A DNA stretch of 64,000 nt from assembly GCA_021792365.1 (NCBI GenBank), contig JAJYUT010000004.1, forward strand, positions 434,001 through 498,000. Direction: 5' to 3'. The notes beneath the pieces are model-generated. The model saw nothing but the letters and a program-made list of their open reading frames with translations, did no database searches and had not been told where the DNA came from. The DNA is from Pseudomonadota bacterium. GTDB taxonomy: Bacteria; Pseudomonadota; Alphaproteobacteria; Dongiales; Dongiaceae. Shown piece by piece: positions 16,187-24,898 of this stretch. The position numbers and the translations under genes were made by a program. Position 1 is the stretch's first letter; each line of letters begins with the position of its first letter.

Positions 16187-16275
16187 GGAGGTGTCAGGCT
16201 TCGTGATCGGCCGAGGCTCGTCAGTGCGAAGTTCATAAATCAAACGGGAAGTGCTGAAACCAAGGGAGAGCAACG

Positions 16276-17295
16276 ATGTCGGACCGACTGAGCCGCGCAA
16301 TCCGCGGCGCTGCCTTTGCGATTGGAATCGTTGCCGGCATGAGCGCTGCTCACGCCGATACCACAATGCTCAACGTCAGCTATGACCCCACGCGGGAATT
16401 GTACAAGGCGATCAACGAAAGCTTCGCCGCGAAGTGGCTGGCCGAAACCGGCGAAGTCGTCACCGTCGGACAGTCTCATGGCGGCTCCGGCAAGCAAGCC
16501 CGCGCCGTGATCGACGGGCTCGAGGCCGACGTGGTGACCCTGGCCCTGGCCTACGACATCGACGCCATCGCGCGGAACTCGGACCTCCTCGGCAAGGACT
16601 GGCAGGAGCGCCTGCCGAACAATTCCTCACCCTACACCTCGATCATCGTCTTCTTGGTGCGCAAGGGCAATCCCAAGGGCATCAAGGACTGGCCGGATCT
16701 CCTGAAGCCAGACGTGCAGGTGATCACGCCGAACCCCAAGACCTCGGGCGGCGCGCGGTGGAATTATCTCGCCGCCTGGGCCTATGCCCTGGAGCAATCC
16801 GGCGGCGACGAGGCCGAGGCCAAGCGGTTCGTGGGCGATCTCTACAGCCGCGTGCCCGTGCTCGACGCCGGCGCGCGGGGCAGCACCACGACCTTCGCGC
16901 AACGCGAGCTCGGCGACGTGCTGCTGACCTGGGAGAACGAGGCTCATCTCGCGGTCAAACACCTCGGCGCCGACAAGCTCGAGATCGTGGTGCCGAGCAC
17001 GAGCATCCTGGCCGAGCCACCGGTCGCCCTGATCGACGGGAACGTGGACGATCACGGGACGCGCCGGGTGGCGGAGGCATATCTGCGCTATCTCTATTCG
17101 CCCGATGCCCAGGAGATCGCCGCGCAGAACTTCTACCGCCCGACGGATCAGACGGTCGCCGCGCGATACGCGGATCAGTTTCCTCAGATACCGCTGGTGA
17201 CGATAGACCAGGCCTTCGGCGGCTGGCAGGAGGCGCAGAAGAAGCATTTCGCCGACGGCGGCATCTTCGACCAGATCTACCGGCCCGGTCAGTGA
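16276..17295 (+). CDS. Sulfate/thiosulfate ABC transporter periplasmic binding protein
   Basis: A 339-residue periplasmic protein. Residues 1-27 form a signal peptide with cleavage after AAHA. The mature part starts with the family hallmark [21 protein letters not shown]. It also has [48 protein letters not shown] and [15 protein letters not shown], all typical of Sbp/CysP proteins, which bind the anion through backbone amides and Ser/Gly residues. The start is ATG 16276 with AGGGAG 7-9 nt upstream. The permease gene follows after 14 nt. Sulfate (Sbp) versus thiosulfate (CysP) preference cannot be decided by eye, so no symbol is given. Confidence 0.92.
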   Translation: MSDRLSRAIRGAAFAIGIVAGMSAAHADTTMLNVSYDPTRELYKAINESFAAKWLAETGEVVTVGQSHGGSGKQARAVIDGLEADVVTLALAYDIDAIARNSDLLGKDWQERLPNNSSPYTSIIVFLVRKGNPKGIKDWPDLLKPDVQVITPNPKTSGGARWNYLAAWAYALEQSGGDEAEAKRFVGDLYSRVPVLDAGARGSTTTFAQRELGDVLLTWENEAHLAVKHLGADKLEIVVPSTSILAEPPVALIDGNVDDHGTRRVAEAYLRYLYSPDAQEIAAQNFYRPTDQTVAARYADQFPQIPLVTIDQAFGGWQEAQKKHFADGGIFDQIYRPGQ

Positions 17296-17309
17296 GCGCA
17301 GGCCGATAG

Positions 17310-18164
17310 ATGACGACACGCGCCTATTCCTTGGGCGGCGGCTTCAAGCGGCCGAGCGTTCTGCCGGGGTTCGGCCTCACGCTCGGCTTCGCCGTCGCCT
17401 ATCTCAGCATCATCGTGCTGCTGCCGCTCTCGGCCCTCGTGCTGCGGCCGGCAACGCTCGGCCTTTCCGGCTTCCTCGACGTCCTGTTCGACAGCCGCGT
17501 GCTGGCGGCGCTCCGGCTCAGCTTCGGCGCGGCTTTCATTGCGGCGCTGGTCAACGCCTTCTTCGGGCTGATCGTCGCCTGGATCCTGGTGCGCTACGAT
17601 TTCCCGCTCAAGCGGGTGGTGGATGCGCTGGTCGATCTGCCATTCGCGCTGCCGACGGCGGTGGCGGGCATCGCGCTCGCCACCATCTACGCGCCCAACG
17701 GCTGGGTCGGCCGCCTGTTCGACCCGCTCGGAATCCAGATCGCGTTCACCCCGCTCGGCGTGCTGGTGGCCTTGATCTTCATCGGGCTGCCCTTCGTGGT
17801 ACGCAGCCTGCAGCCGGTGCTGCAGGATCTCGACAAGGAAGTCGAGGAAGCGGCGGTCAGCCTGGGCGCCAACCGCCGGCAGACGTTCCGGCTCGTCATC
17901 CTGCCCGCGATCATGCCGGCGCTGCTGACCGGCTTCGCGCTCGCTCTCGCCCGCGCGGTCGGCGAATACGGCTCGGTCATCTTCATCGCCGGCAACATGC
18001 CGATGGTATCGGAGATCGCGCCGCTTCTGATCGTCATCAAGCTGGAGCAGTTCGACTATGCGGGCGCGGCCGCCATCGGCGTCATCATGCTGGCGTTGTC
18101 GTTCCTGATCCTCCTCGTCATCAATCTGGTGCAGAGATGGTCGCGCAGGCACGAAGAGCATTGA
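17310..18164 (+). CDS. cysT: Sulfate ABC transporter permease CysT
   Basis: A 284-residue inner-membrane permease with about six membrane helices. The N-terminal part ([30 protein letters not shown]) and the conserved [19 protein letters not shown] are typical of CysT/CysU. The EAA loop is [21 protein letters not shown], which contacts the ATPase, and [18 protein letters not shown] is a further family segment. The start ATG 17310 has AGG 7 nt upstream. It overlaps the next permease gene by up to 28 nt, consistent with a co-translated CysT-CysW pair. Confidence 0.93.
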   Translation: MTTRAYSLGGGFKRPSVLPGFGLTLGFAVAYLSIIVLLPLSALVLRPATLGLSGFLDVLFDSRVLAALRLSFGAAFIAALVNAFFGLIVAWILVRYDFPLKRVVDALVDLPFALPTAVAGIALATIYAPNGWVGRLFDPLGIQIAFTPLGVLVALIFIGLPFVVRSLQPVLQDLDKEVEEAAVSLGANRRQTFRLVILPAIMPALLTGFALALARAVGEYGSVIFIAGNMPMVSEIAPLLIVIKLEQFDYAGAAAIGVIMLALSFLILLVINLVQRWSRRHEEH

Positions 18165-19045
18165 GCATAGCCGGAGAAACGGTCGAGCCGGCGGGGGCCG
18201 CGCAAGCCCGCCGCGCGACCACCGAGCCGCCGCTGGTGCGCTGGGCGCTGATCGCGGCGGGTGTGGTGTTCATTCTGCTGGTCTTGGTATTGCCGCTGAT
18301 CTCGGTGTTCATGGAGGCGCTGCGCGGCGGCGCCGCCACTTTCCTTCATGCGGTGGGCGACGGCGACACATGGCAGGCGGTGCGCCTGACGCTGCTCGTC
18401 GCGGGAATCGCCGTGCCGCTCAACGTGGTGTTCGGCCTGGCGGCCGCCTGGGCGATCGCGAAGTTCGACTTCCGCGGCAAGAGCCTGCTGATCACGCTAA
18501 TCGACCTGCCGTTCTCCGTATCGCCGGTGATCTCCGGCCTCATCTACGTGCTGCTTTACGGGGCGAACGGCTGGTTCGGGCCGGCGCTGAAGGAGCTCGA
18601 TATCAAGATCATCTTCAATGTCACCGGCCTTGTCCTGGCGACCATTTTCGTCACCTTCCCGTTCGTGGCGCGCGAGTTGATCCCGCTGATGCAGGAGCAG
18701 GGCAGGGACGAGGAGGAAGCGGCGATTTCGCTCGGCGCGAGCGGCTGGCGCACGTTCTGGCACGTGACCCTGCCGAACGTCGCCTGGGGCCTGCTCTACG
18801 GCGTGCTGCTGTGCAATGCCCGCGCGATGGGCGAGTTCGGCGCGGTGTCGGTCGTGTCGGGCCACATCCGCGGCCTCACCAACACCATGCCGCTGCATGT
18901 GGAGATCCTCTACAACGAGTACGATTTTGTCGGCGCCTTCGCGGTGGCCTCGCTGCTGGCGGGCCTGGCCATCGTGACCCTGGTGGCGAAATCGCTGCTG
19001 GAATGGCGCTATGGCGACCGGCTGGCGGCCGGACGAAAGCACTAG
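18137..19045 (+). CDS. cysW: Sulfate ABC transporter permease CysW
   Basis: The second membrane subunit of the sulfate importer, 302 residues. It has the conserved [27 protein letters not shown] region, the EAA loop [22 protein letters not shown], and a C-terminal [28 protein letters not shown], a strong CysW hallmark. The first start is ATG 18137, inside the 3' end of cysT. A TTG at 18161 that overlaps the cysT stop (TTGA) would remove eight residues and cannot be excluded. The N-terminal 35 residues before the first helix are Ala- and Arg-rich and poorly conserved in the family. Confidence 0.92.
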   Translation: MVAQARRALSIAGETVEPAGAAQARRATTEPPLVRWALIAAGVVFILLVLVLPLISVFMEALRGGAATFLHAVGDGDTWQAVRLTLLVAGIAVPLNVVFGLAAAWAIAKFDFRGKSLLITLIDLPFSVSPVISGLIYVLLYGANGWFGPALKELDIKIIFNVTGLVLATIFVTFPFVARELIPLMQEQGRDEEEAAISLGASGWRTFWHVTLPNVAWGLLYGVLLCNARAMGEFGAVSVVSGHIRGLTNTMPLHVEILYNEYDFVGAFAVASLLAGLAIVTLVAKSLLEWRYGDRLAAGRKH

Positions 19046-19074
19046 TTCGCGGAACAAGCTACGAGGAGCAAGAG

Positions 19075-20139
19075 ATGACCATCACGGCCGAGGGCATCTA
19101 CAAGAGCTTCAACGGGTTCCCCGCTTTGCGCGGCGTCAATCTGGCGGCCTCGCGCGGCGAGTTCGTCGCGCTGCTCGGGCCATCGGGGTCCGGCAAGACC
19201 ACGCTGTTGCGCATCCTGGCGGGGCTGGAATTCGCCGATAGCGGCCGCCTGCTGTTCAATGGCGAGGACGTCGCGGCGCAGGGTGCGGGCGAGCGCAATG
19301 TCGGCTTCGTGTTCCAGCACTACGCCTTGTTCAAGCACATGACGGTGGCGGAGAATGTCAGCTTCGGCATGCGCGTGAAGCCGCGCGACAAGCGCCCGAG
19401 CAAGGCCGTGATCGACAGCCAGGTAAACGAGCTGCTGCGTCTGGTCCAGCTCGACCGCCTGGGCGACCGCTATCCCAGCCAGTTGTCTGGCGGCCAGCGG
19501 CAGCGCGTCGCATTGGCCCGCGCCCTCGCGATCCAGCCGGGGGTGCTGCTGCTGGACGAGCCGTTCGGCGCCCTCGATGCCAAGGTGCGCAAGGAATTGC
19601 GGCGCTGGCTGCGACGGCTGCATGACGACATGCAGTTAACCTCGCTGTTCGTCACGCACGACCAGGAAGAAGCGCTGGAGCTGGCCGACCGCATTGCCGT
19701 CATGAATGACGGGCGGATCGAGCAGATCGGCACCCCTGCCGATGTCTATCACCATCCGGCGACGGCCTTCGTCTACGAGTTCCTAGGCAACGCCAACCGC
19801 CTGCGGTGCCGCATCGACCGCGGCCGGGCCATGGTCGGGCCGCTGATCCTGCCGGCGCCGGAGCATCTGGAGCTGCGCGACGCGGCGGGCGTCGCCTTCG
19901 TGCGGCCGCACGACCTCATCATCGGCGATGCGCGCGCAGGAGGGCTGGAAGCCCGCGTGCGGCAGATCTTCGTGGCCGGTCCGGCGATCCGCGTCGAGCT
20001 GGCGCTGCTGGCCGATGGCGAGATGCTGGAAGCGGAGGTGCCACACGGCTCGCCGGCCGGCGAGCTGATCGCGCCCAACAAGCTGGTGACGCTGACGATG
20101 GCGAAGATCCGCGCCTTCCCGGACGCGGTCGCGGCATAG
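19075..20139 (+). CDS. cysA: Sulfate/thiosulfate ABC transporter ATP-binding protein CysA
   Basis: The ATPase of the sulfate importer, 354 residues. Walker A is GPSGSGKTT (about 34-42), the signature is [15 protein letters not shown], and Walker B is [26 protein letters not shown]. The last motif, with [10 protein letters not shown], is typical of CysA. The C-terminal part holds the TOBE-like regulatory domain. The frame is open far upstream, but the real start is ATG 19075 with GAGGAGCAAGAG just before it. It ends 3 nt from the stop of the convergent metalloprotease gene, leaving no room for a separate terminator. Confidence 0.95.
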   Translation: MTITAEGIYKSFNGFPALRGVNLAASRGEFVALLGPSGSGKTTLLRILAGLEFADSGRLLFNGEDVAAQGAGERNVGFVFQHYALFKHMTVAENVSFGMRVKPRDKRPSKAVIDSQVNELLRLVQLDRLGDRYPSQLSGGQRQRVALARALAIQPGVLLLDEPFGALDAKVRKELRRWLRRLHDDMQLTSLFVTHDQEEALELADRIAVMNDGRIEQIGTPADVYHHPATAFVYEFLGNANRLRCRIDRGRAMVGPLILPAPEHLELRDAAGVAFVRPHDLIIGDARAGGLEARVRQIFVAGPAIRVELALLADGEMLEAEVPHGSPAGELIAPNKLVTLTMAKIRAFPDAVAA

Positions 20140-20142
20140 CGC

Positions 20143-21084
20143 CTACAGGTTGTTCGCGCTGAAGGTATCGCAGTCGGTCGCTTTGCCGCTGCGATAGCCG
20201 ATCTCGAACCAGCGGGTGCGCTGCTCCGCGGAGCCATGGGTGAAGCTGTCGGGCACCACACGCCCGCCCGCCTGCTTCTGCAGCGTGTCGTCGCCTACCG
20301 CACTGGCGGCGCCGAGCGCCTCCTCGATGTCGCCGGGCTCCAGCAATCCGCGCTCCTGATGCGCGCGGTTGGCCCATACGCCGGCGAAGCAATCGGCCTG
20401 CAACTCGACGCGCACGGACAGCGCGTTGGATTCGCCCTGGCTCATGCCGGAACGGGCTTGGCGCACCTGCTCCTCGATGCCGAGAACGGTCTGCACGTGG
20501 TGGCCGACTTCGTGCGCGATCACATAGGCCTGGGCGAAATCGCCCGGCGCGCCGAAGCGCTGCGACAGCTCATCGAAGAACGTCAGGTCGATATAGACCT
20601 TCTCGTCCGCCGGGCAATAGAACGGCCCGACCGCCGATTGCGCGAAGCCGCAACCGGATTGTGCGCCGCCGGAGAACAGGACCAGCCTGGGCTCGCGGTA
20701 TTGCGCGCCGATCTCCGGCAGGAGCCGGTTCCACGTGTCCTCGGTGTCGGCGAGCACGACGGCGACGAATTCCTTGAGCTCCTCTTCCTGGGGGCTGGAG
20801 AATGTGGCGCCGCCGACGGCCTGCTCCTCGACATAGGAACCGGTGCCGCCCGGACTTGTCATCGAGCCGAGATCGCCCGATAGCAACGCGAGCGGGTTGA
20901 TGCCGAAGATCCAGGCGACAATCAGCAGGATGACGATGCCGCCGATGCCGAGCCCGCCGCCGCGCATCCGGCCGCGACCGCCCAGGCCGCCGAGACCACC
21001 CATCCCTCCGGGCAGGCGCATGCCGCCGCCCGTCCCGCGGCGATCCTCGATGTTGCTGCTTTGCCTGCGCCCCTTCCACCGCAT
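20143..21084 (-). CDS. YpfJ-type neutral zinc metallopeptidase
   Basis: A 313-residue membrane-anchored putative metalloprotease. The N-terminus is basic and extremely glycine-rich (MGGLGGLGGRGRMRGGG, about 28-44). A single membrane helix (IGGIVILLIVAWIFGI) follows, so the catalytic part is probably periplasmic. Conserved segments are SGCGFAQSAVGPFYCPADEKVYIDL and the zinc motif HEVGHH in YVIAHEVGHHVQTVLG. A downstream VELQADCFAGVWA supplies the likely third ligand glutamate. Length and layout match the YpfJ family, whose substrates are unknown. The start is ATG 21084 with AAGGA about 8 nt upstream. Four cysteines fit an oxidising compartment. Confidence 0.87.
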   Translation of the reverse strand: MRWKGRRQSSNIEDRRGTGGGMRLPGGMGGLGGLGGRGRMRGGGLGIGGIVILLIVAWIFGINPLALLSGDLGSMTSPGGTGSYVEEQAVGGATFSSPQEEELKEFVAVVLADTEDTWNRLLPEIGAQYREPRLVLFSGGAQSGCGFAQSAVGPFYCPADEKVYIDLTFFDELSQRFGAPGDFAQAYVIAHEVGHHVQTVLGIEEQVRQARSGMSQGESNALSVRVELQADCFAGVWANRAHQERGLLEPGDIEEALGAASAVGDDTLQKQAGGRVVPDSFTHGSAEQRTRWFEIGYRSGKATDCDTFSANNL

Positions 21085-21198
21085 GCCGGTTTCCTTTCGT
21101 CCTGGCCGCGATCTATGACCTTATGCCTTCGCAAACAAAAAGGCAGCCAAAACCGCTGGCGTCTACCGCGCTCCAATCAAAAGAACGTACAGGGGATG

Positions 21199-22113
21199 CT
21201 AGCTGTGCGGGCCGTGCTCGGTGATCTCGCGCGTGCGCTGGCTGATCCGGCGGATGATTTCCGCGACCGGGGAACCGGAATTGGCCGCGCCACCGAGCGC
21301 CTCGGCCTCGATCAGCTTGCGCTCGGCATCGAGCAGGGCGTTCACGATCTCCTGCTCTTGCGGGCTCGCTTCGGCCTTGGCCGGTGCCGCATCGGGCTCG
21401 GCGACGATCGCGCTGGCTCCGGTCATGGCGAGATCGGAGAGTGCTTCGGGCTCATTGTCGGCCGCGGCACCCGGCTCCGGGGCCGGCTCCTCGTGCTGCG
21501 CTTCCGGTGTCTCTTGGATTGCCGGCGCTTCTTCGGCGGCGGGCTGCTGGGCGAGGGCGAGCTGGCCGGTGGTCTCTTTCGCCTTGCCGACCGTCGCGAC
21601 CACGGTCAAACGGCCGCGCGCGACGACCGGCGTGGACGAGGCGCGCGCAGGGGCGGGTTCCGGTGCAGAGGCCGCGATTTCGGATTCCTGCGCGCTCTCC
21701 TGCTTGATCAGGGTCTGGATGCCGCCTTCAAGCCGGCGGACCACGTCCTGAACCGCATTGGCCTGGCGGCCTTCGACCGCCGCCAGCAATTCCATCAGCA
21801 TGCGCCGCAACTGCTCGTTCTGCATCTCGCGCTGGCCCAGGCGCGCCTGGACGGCGCTCAATGCTGTGTGGGCCTGGATGAGGGCGCCTTTCGCTTCGTC
21901 GCGTTCGCTGCTGACCTTGCCTAGCGTCGTGCGCAGCTCGGTCACTTCGTCTCTCAGCTTGTCGACCTCATCGCGCTGACGGGACAGCGAGCCTTCGACG
22001 ATCGAGACGATGTCATTGAGACGCAGGCCATAGCGGCGCTCTTCCTCAGCGCTTTGCTGCAGGCGCTCCTGGGCTGCGGCCACTCGCGACTGGAGTTCCG
22101 TCAGATCATCCAT
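21199..22113 (-). CDS. Coiled-coil protein of unknown function
   Basis: I do not recognise a named family. The 304-residue product has a long heptad-rich coiled coil over residues 1-110, with many Glu, Arg, Gln and Leu and almost no Pro or Gly. Residues 145-245 are a low-complexity linker rich in Ala, Pro and Glu. A compact conserved-looking helix pair closes the protein (QEQEIVNALLDAERKLIEAEAL and SPVAEIIRRISQRTREI). There is no signal peptide or membrane helix. The coiled coil plus Pro-Ala linker plus C-terminal helix layout resembles scaffold or polarity proteins, but this is shape only. A perfect dyad lies about 30 nt upstream of its start. Confidence 0.7.
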   Translation of the reverse strand: MDDLTELQSRVAAAQERLQQSAEEERRYGLRLNDIVSIVEGSLSRQRDEVDKLRDEVTELRTTLGKVSSERDEAKGALIQAHTALSAVQARLGQREMQNEQLRRMLMELLAAVEGRQANAVQDVVRRLEGGIQTLIKQESAQESEIAASAPEPAPARASSTPVVARGRLTVVATVGKAKETTGQLALAQQPAAEEAPAIQETPEAQHEEPAPEPGAAADNEPEALSDLAMTGASAIVAEPDAAPAKAEASPQEQEIVNALLDAERKLIEAEALGGAANSGSPVAEIIRRISQRTREITEHGPHS

Positions 22114-22141
22114 GGACCAAACCTTGCCTCTGAAAATACTG

Positions 22142-22157
22142 GATTCCCAGGGGAATC
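22142..22157. promoter_or_regulatory. Perfect 16-nt dyad upstream of the coiled-coil protein gene
   Basis: GATTCCC-AG-GGGAATC: 7-bp arms with a 2-nt centre, ending 29 nt before the start of the minus-strand coiled-coil gene. The centre is too short for an RNA hairpin, so a dimeric protein site is likelier. No regulator is adjacent. Confidence 0.4.
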
Positions 22158-22261
22158 ATGACAGGGTATGGTGAAAAGATGGTTAAGCCCGCGCCCCCGG
22201 CGAGAACAGCTGGGAAAATCAATCCATTACGGGGCGACTGCCACCGCAATCGGCGCTGCGA

Positions 22262-22858
22262 TCACCACTGCCGGACGCGGCCGGTGTCGACGTGGATGAA
22301 ATCGGATTTCTTGTAATAGCCGACGCCGCCCGCCTTCATGCCGAGGGCGGCCTGGCGCAGGTCGCCCAGGGCCACGTCATGCAGCCGGATGTCGATTGCC
22401 TTGCCGTCCATGTGCAGGCTTCGCTTGGCGACGCCGCCGCTGGCGGAGGCCAGCATGGCGTTGGTCTTGGGCGAGCGATAGCCCGAGATGACCTGGAAGG
22501 CCTGGCGGCTGCCGGCGCGGCGATGCAGCTCGGCCAGCAGATCGAGAAGGCTGGTGTCGATCGGCGCGACCTCGCCGGTGCGGAAATCGCGCAGCACGTA
22601 ATTGATGTCCTGCAGCGCGCCCTTGTCGTACACGCCATCCCGCCAATAGGCGGCCGTGAGCTTTTCGTTGGTGTGGGTGCTGACCAGGGCAAGGCTGCGC
22701 GTGCCGCTCTGCGGGAGCGCCGCGAGCGCGGCCTTCAGCGGACTTGCCACGGCCAGCGTCGCGGCGCCGAGACCAAGGGACAACATGCGCCGGCGGCCCA
22801 GCAATGTCCTGAAAAGGGTGGAATCCTCGGAATCGGGGATCAGGTCGCGGTCGGTCAT
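22262..22858 (-). CDS. DUF882 / YcbK-like M15-type peptidoglycan hydrolase, Tat-type export signal
   Basis: A 198-residue exported protein related to D,D-carboxypeptidase-like/MepK-type murein hydrolases. The N-terminal region has GRRRMLSLGLGAATLAVASPLKA, a twin-arginine-like signal. The catalytic region has SGYRSPKTNAMLA, then SLHMDGKAIDIRL (His and Asp zinc ligands of the M15 fold) and FIHVDTGRVRQW, which supplies the last His. The start is taken as ATG 22858, because AGGAG lies about 10 nt upstream; the in-frame ATG at 22867 abuts the same AGGAG and would be too close. A free-standing export plus a zinc site suggest peptide crosslink trimming in the cell wall. Confidence 0.85.
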   Translation of the reverse strand: MTDRDLIPDSEDSTLFRTLLGRRRMLSLGLGAATLAVASPLKAALAALPQSGTRSLALVSTHTNEKLTAAYWRDGVYDKGALQDINYVLRDFRTGEVAPIDTSLLDLLAELHRRAGSRQAFQVISGYRSPKTNAMLASASGGVAKRSLHMDGKAIDIRLHDVALGDLRQAALGMKAGGVGYYKKSDFIHVDTGRVRQW

Positions 22859-23103
22859 ACGTGCCATTCTCCTGGAGCCCCGGCGCCCGGTTCCCCCGGC
22901 TCCAGAGCGGTTTGCGAAGATCGGACGGCCCGGCCGCAAGTCATCCCCGGCTTTGCGGCCCCGGCTCCAGCCCGATTTCCGGATTGGAGCCTAACCTTTT
23001 GGTTACGCTGGAGAATGCCCCCATCGGCGCTCTCCTTCGAACGGTGCCATAGGCCCGGCTCCATTACAATCCAAAAAAGCCTAGAGAGTGGTTAACGAAG
23101 TGT

Positions 23104-23132
23104 GCCCGGGTTCATGGACAACCGACCCGGGC
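23104..23132 (-). terminator. Hairpin just downstream of the gamma-glutamyltransferase-like gene
   Basis: Stem GCCCGGGT/ACCCGGGC (8 bp, perfect) with a 13-nt loop, 14 nt after the stop codon in the direction of transcription. No uridine run follows, so termination may be Rho-dependent or weak. Confidence 0.45.
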
Positions 23133-23146
23133 GTCAGGATCGGGTG

Positions 23147-24832
23147 TCAGTAGCCGAGGGCCGCGCCGTCCTTGCGCGGTTCGGAGCCGGCGATGAGGAT
23201 GCCGCGCTTCCAGTCGATCGCGATGGCCTGCCCGCCGCCCAGGGGATCGTCAGGCTCGGCCGGCACGATCCGGTGGCCGCGATCCGCCAACTCCCGGCGC
23301 ACGCTGTCGGGAATGCCGGATTCGACGGTGACGCCGCCCTCCTCGAAGAAGAGGCGCGGGCAGTCCAGCGCGGCCTGCGGATCCATGGCGAAATCCAGCA
23401 TGTTGCCGAGGACGTGCGCCTGGCCAACCGGCTGGTAGTGGCCGCCCATGACGCCGAAGGCGATGACAGCGCGGCCGCCCTTGGTCGCCATCGCAGGGAT
23501 GATCGTGTGCATGGGCCGCTTGCCGGGGCCGATGCAATTGGGATGGCCGGGCTGGATCAGGAAGCAGGCGCCGCGGTTCTGCAGGACGACACCGCTCTTG
23601 GGCGCGACGCGCGCGCTGCCGAACGAGTAATAGACCGAGTTGATGAAGCTGACGGCGGTGCGATCCTTGTCCACCACGGTGAGATACGTGGTGTCCGGAT
23701 GCAGCAGGAGATCGGAGGGGACCGCCGGCATCGCGCGCGCTGGATCGATCGCGGCGGCAAGGCGCTTGGCATGGGCGCGCGACAGCAGACGCTTCACCGG
23801 CACTTCGACATGCTGCGGATCGGCGAGGTGGCGGTCGCGCTCGGCATAGGCGAGCTTGCTCGCCTCGATCTGCGTGTGGAGCCGCGCGACGGAAAGCGGG
23901 TCCGCGGTCTGCGGGCATTCGGCGAGGATGTTGAGCAGCATCAGCGTCGTCAGGCCCTGACCCGGTGGTGGGCATTCCCAAACGCGCGTGCCGCGGTAAC
24001 TGGTCGAGATCGGGTCGGCATAGTCGCCGCGATGACGCGCGAAGTCCTCGCGCGTGTGAAGCCCGCCCTCGGCCCTCAGCCTGCGCACGATGTCGTCGGC
24101 GATCCAGCCGCGATAGAACGCATCCGCGCCGTTCTTCGCGATCGCCTTCAACGCGCGCGCAAGGGCCGGGAAGGCGACCCGGTCGCCGGCGCCCGGCGCC
24201 TTGCCCTTGGGCAGCAGCACGGCGCGCGCGATCGGATCGGCGCGCAGCCGGTCGGCGCTGCGGCGCCAGTCGGACGCCACCTTGGGCGCGACGATGAAGC
24301 CCTTCGCGGCAAGCTCAATCGCGGGCTGCAGCAGCCGGTCGATGCCGAGCTTGCCGTGGTCATCCGACAGCCGGCACCAGGCCTCGACGGCGCCCGGCAC
24401 TGTGACGGAATGCACGCTGTCGGGTGCGATCGCGGAGATGCCGCGCTCCAGGAACCAATCGGCGCTGGCAGCGGCCGGCGCGCGCCCCGCACCGTTATAG
24501 GCGATGACCTTGTCGCCGCCCTTGGGCGCGATCAGCACGAAGCAATCGCCGCCGATCCCGGTCATGGCGGGCTCGATGACGGCGAGCGCGGCGGCGGCGG
24601 CAATCGCGGCATCCACCGCATTGCCGCCCGCGCGCAACGTGTCGATGGCGATCAGGCTGGCCAGAGGATGTGCGGTGGCGGCGGCGCCGCGCTCCGCGAT
24701 CACCGCGGAACGGCGCGGTTGGCTGTAGTCGCGATCGAAGTGGAACAGGATGAAACTCCGTGCGTGGACTAGGCACCGTCGGTGCGGACGGCGAGGTGTG
24801 AAAGTTGAGCCATGAAACGCCGTTGCGTGCAA
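23147..24832 (-). CDS. Gamma-glutamyltransferase family protein
   Basis: An Ntn-type hydrolase made as a self-cleaving precursor. The first part has the family N-terminus (VIAERGAAATAHPLASLIAIDTLRAGGNAVDAAIA, about 43-78) and GIGGDCFVLI. The cleavage and nucleophile site is HPDTTYLTVVD, so Thr381 would become the N-terminal nucleophile of the small subunit. FGVMGGHYQPVGQAHVLGNM and GGGQAIAID follow near the end. No signal peptide is evident and the protein resembles the cytoplasmic YwrD-like branch more than classical periplasmic GGT. The start is uncertain: ATG 24832 adds about 35 unusual residues before the conserved part and no better ATG or GTG lies downstream. It diverges from a secreted peptidase-like gene. 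Confidence 0.88.
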   Translation of the reverse strand: MHATAFHGSTFTPRRPHRRCLVHARSFILFHFDRDYSQPRRSAVIAERGAAATAHPLASLIAIDTLRAGGNAVDAAIAAAAALAVIEPAMTGIGGDCFVLIAPKGGDKVIAYNGAGRAPAAASADWFLERGISAIAPDSVHSVTVPGAVEAWCRLSDDHGKLGIDRLLQPAIELAAKGFIVAPKVASDWRRSADRLRADPIARAVLLPKGKAPGAGDRVAFPALARALKAIAKNGADAFYRGWIADDIVRRLRAEGGLHTREDFARHRGDYADPISTSYRGTRVWECPPPGQGLTTLMLLNILAECPQTADPLSVARLHTQIEASKLAYAERDRHLADPQHVEVPVKRLLSRAHAKRLAAAIDPARAMPAVPSDLLLHPDTTYLTVVDKDRTAVSFINSVYYSFGSARVAPKSGVVLQNRGACFLIQPGHPNCIGPGKRPMHTIIPAMATKGGRAVIAFGVMGGHYQPVGQAHVLGNMLDFAMDPQAALDCPRLFFEEGGVTVESGIPDSVRRELADRGHRIVPAEPDDPLGGGQAIAIDWKRGILIAGSEPRKDGAALGY

Positions 24833-24898
24833 GGCCGCGTTGCGAGTGCTCCGGTTGGGGGATAGGCTGCACCGGAAGCGGGTACGCGGGGGGATTCG

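Noticed and set aside
18370-19074. Long N-terminal extension of CysA implied by the open frame
   Set aside because: It is the shifted shadow of cysW. The CysA family N-terminus and a good ribosome binding site are at 19075.
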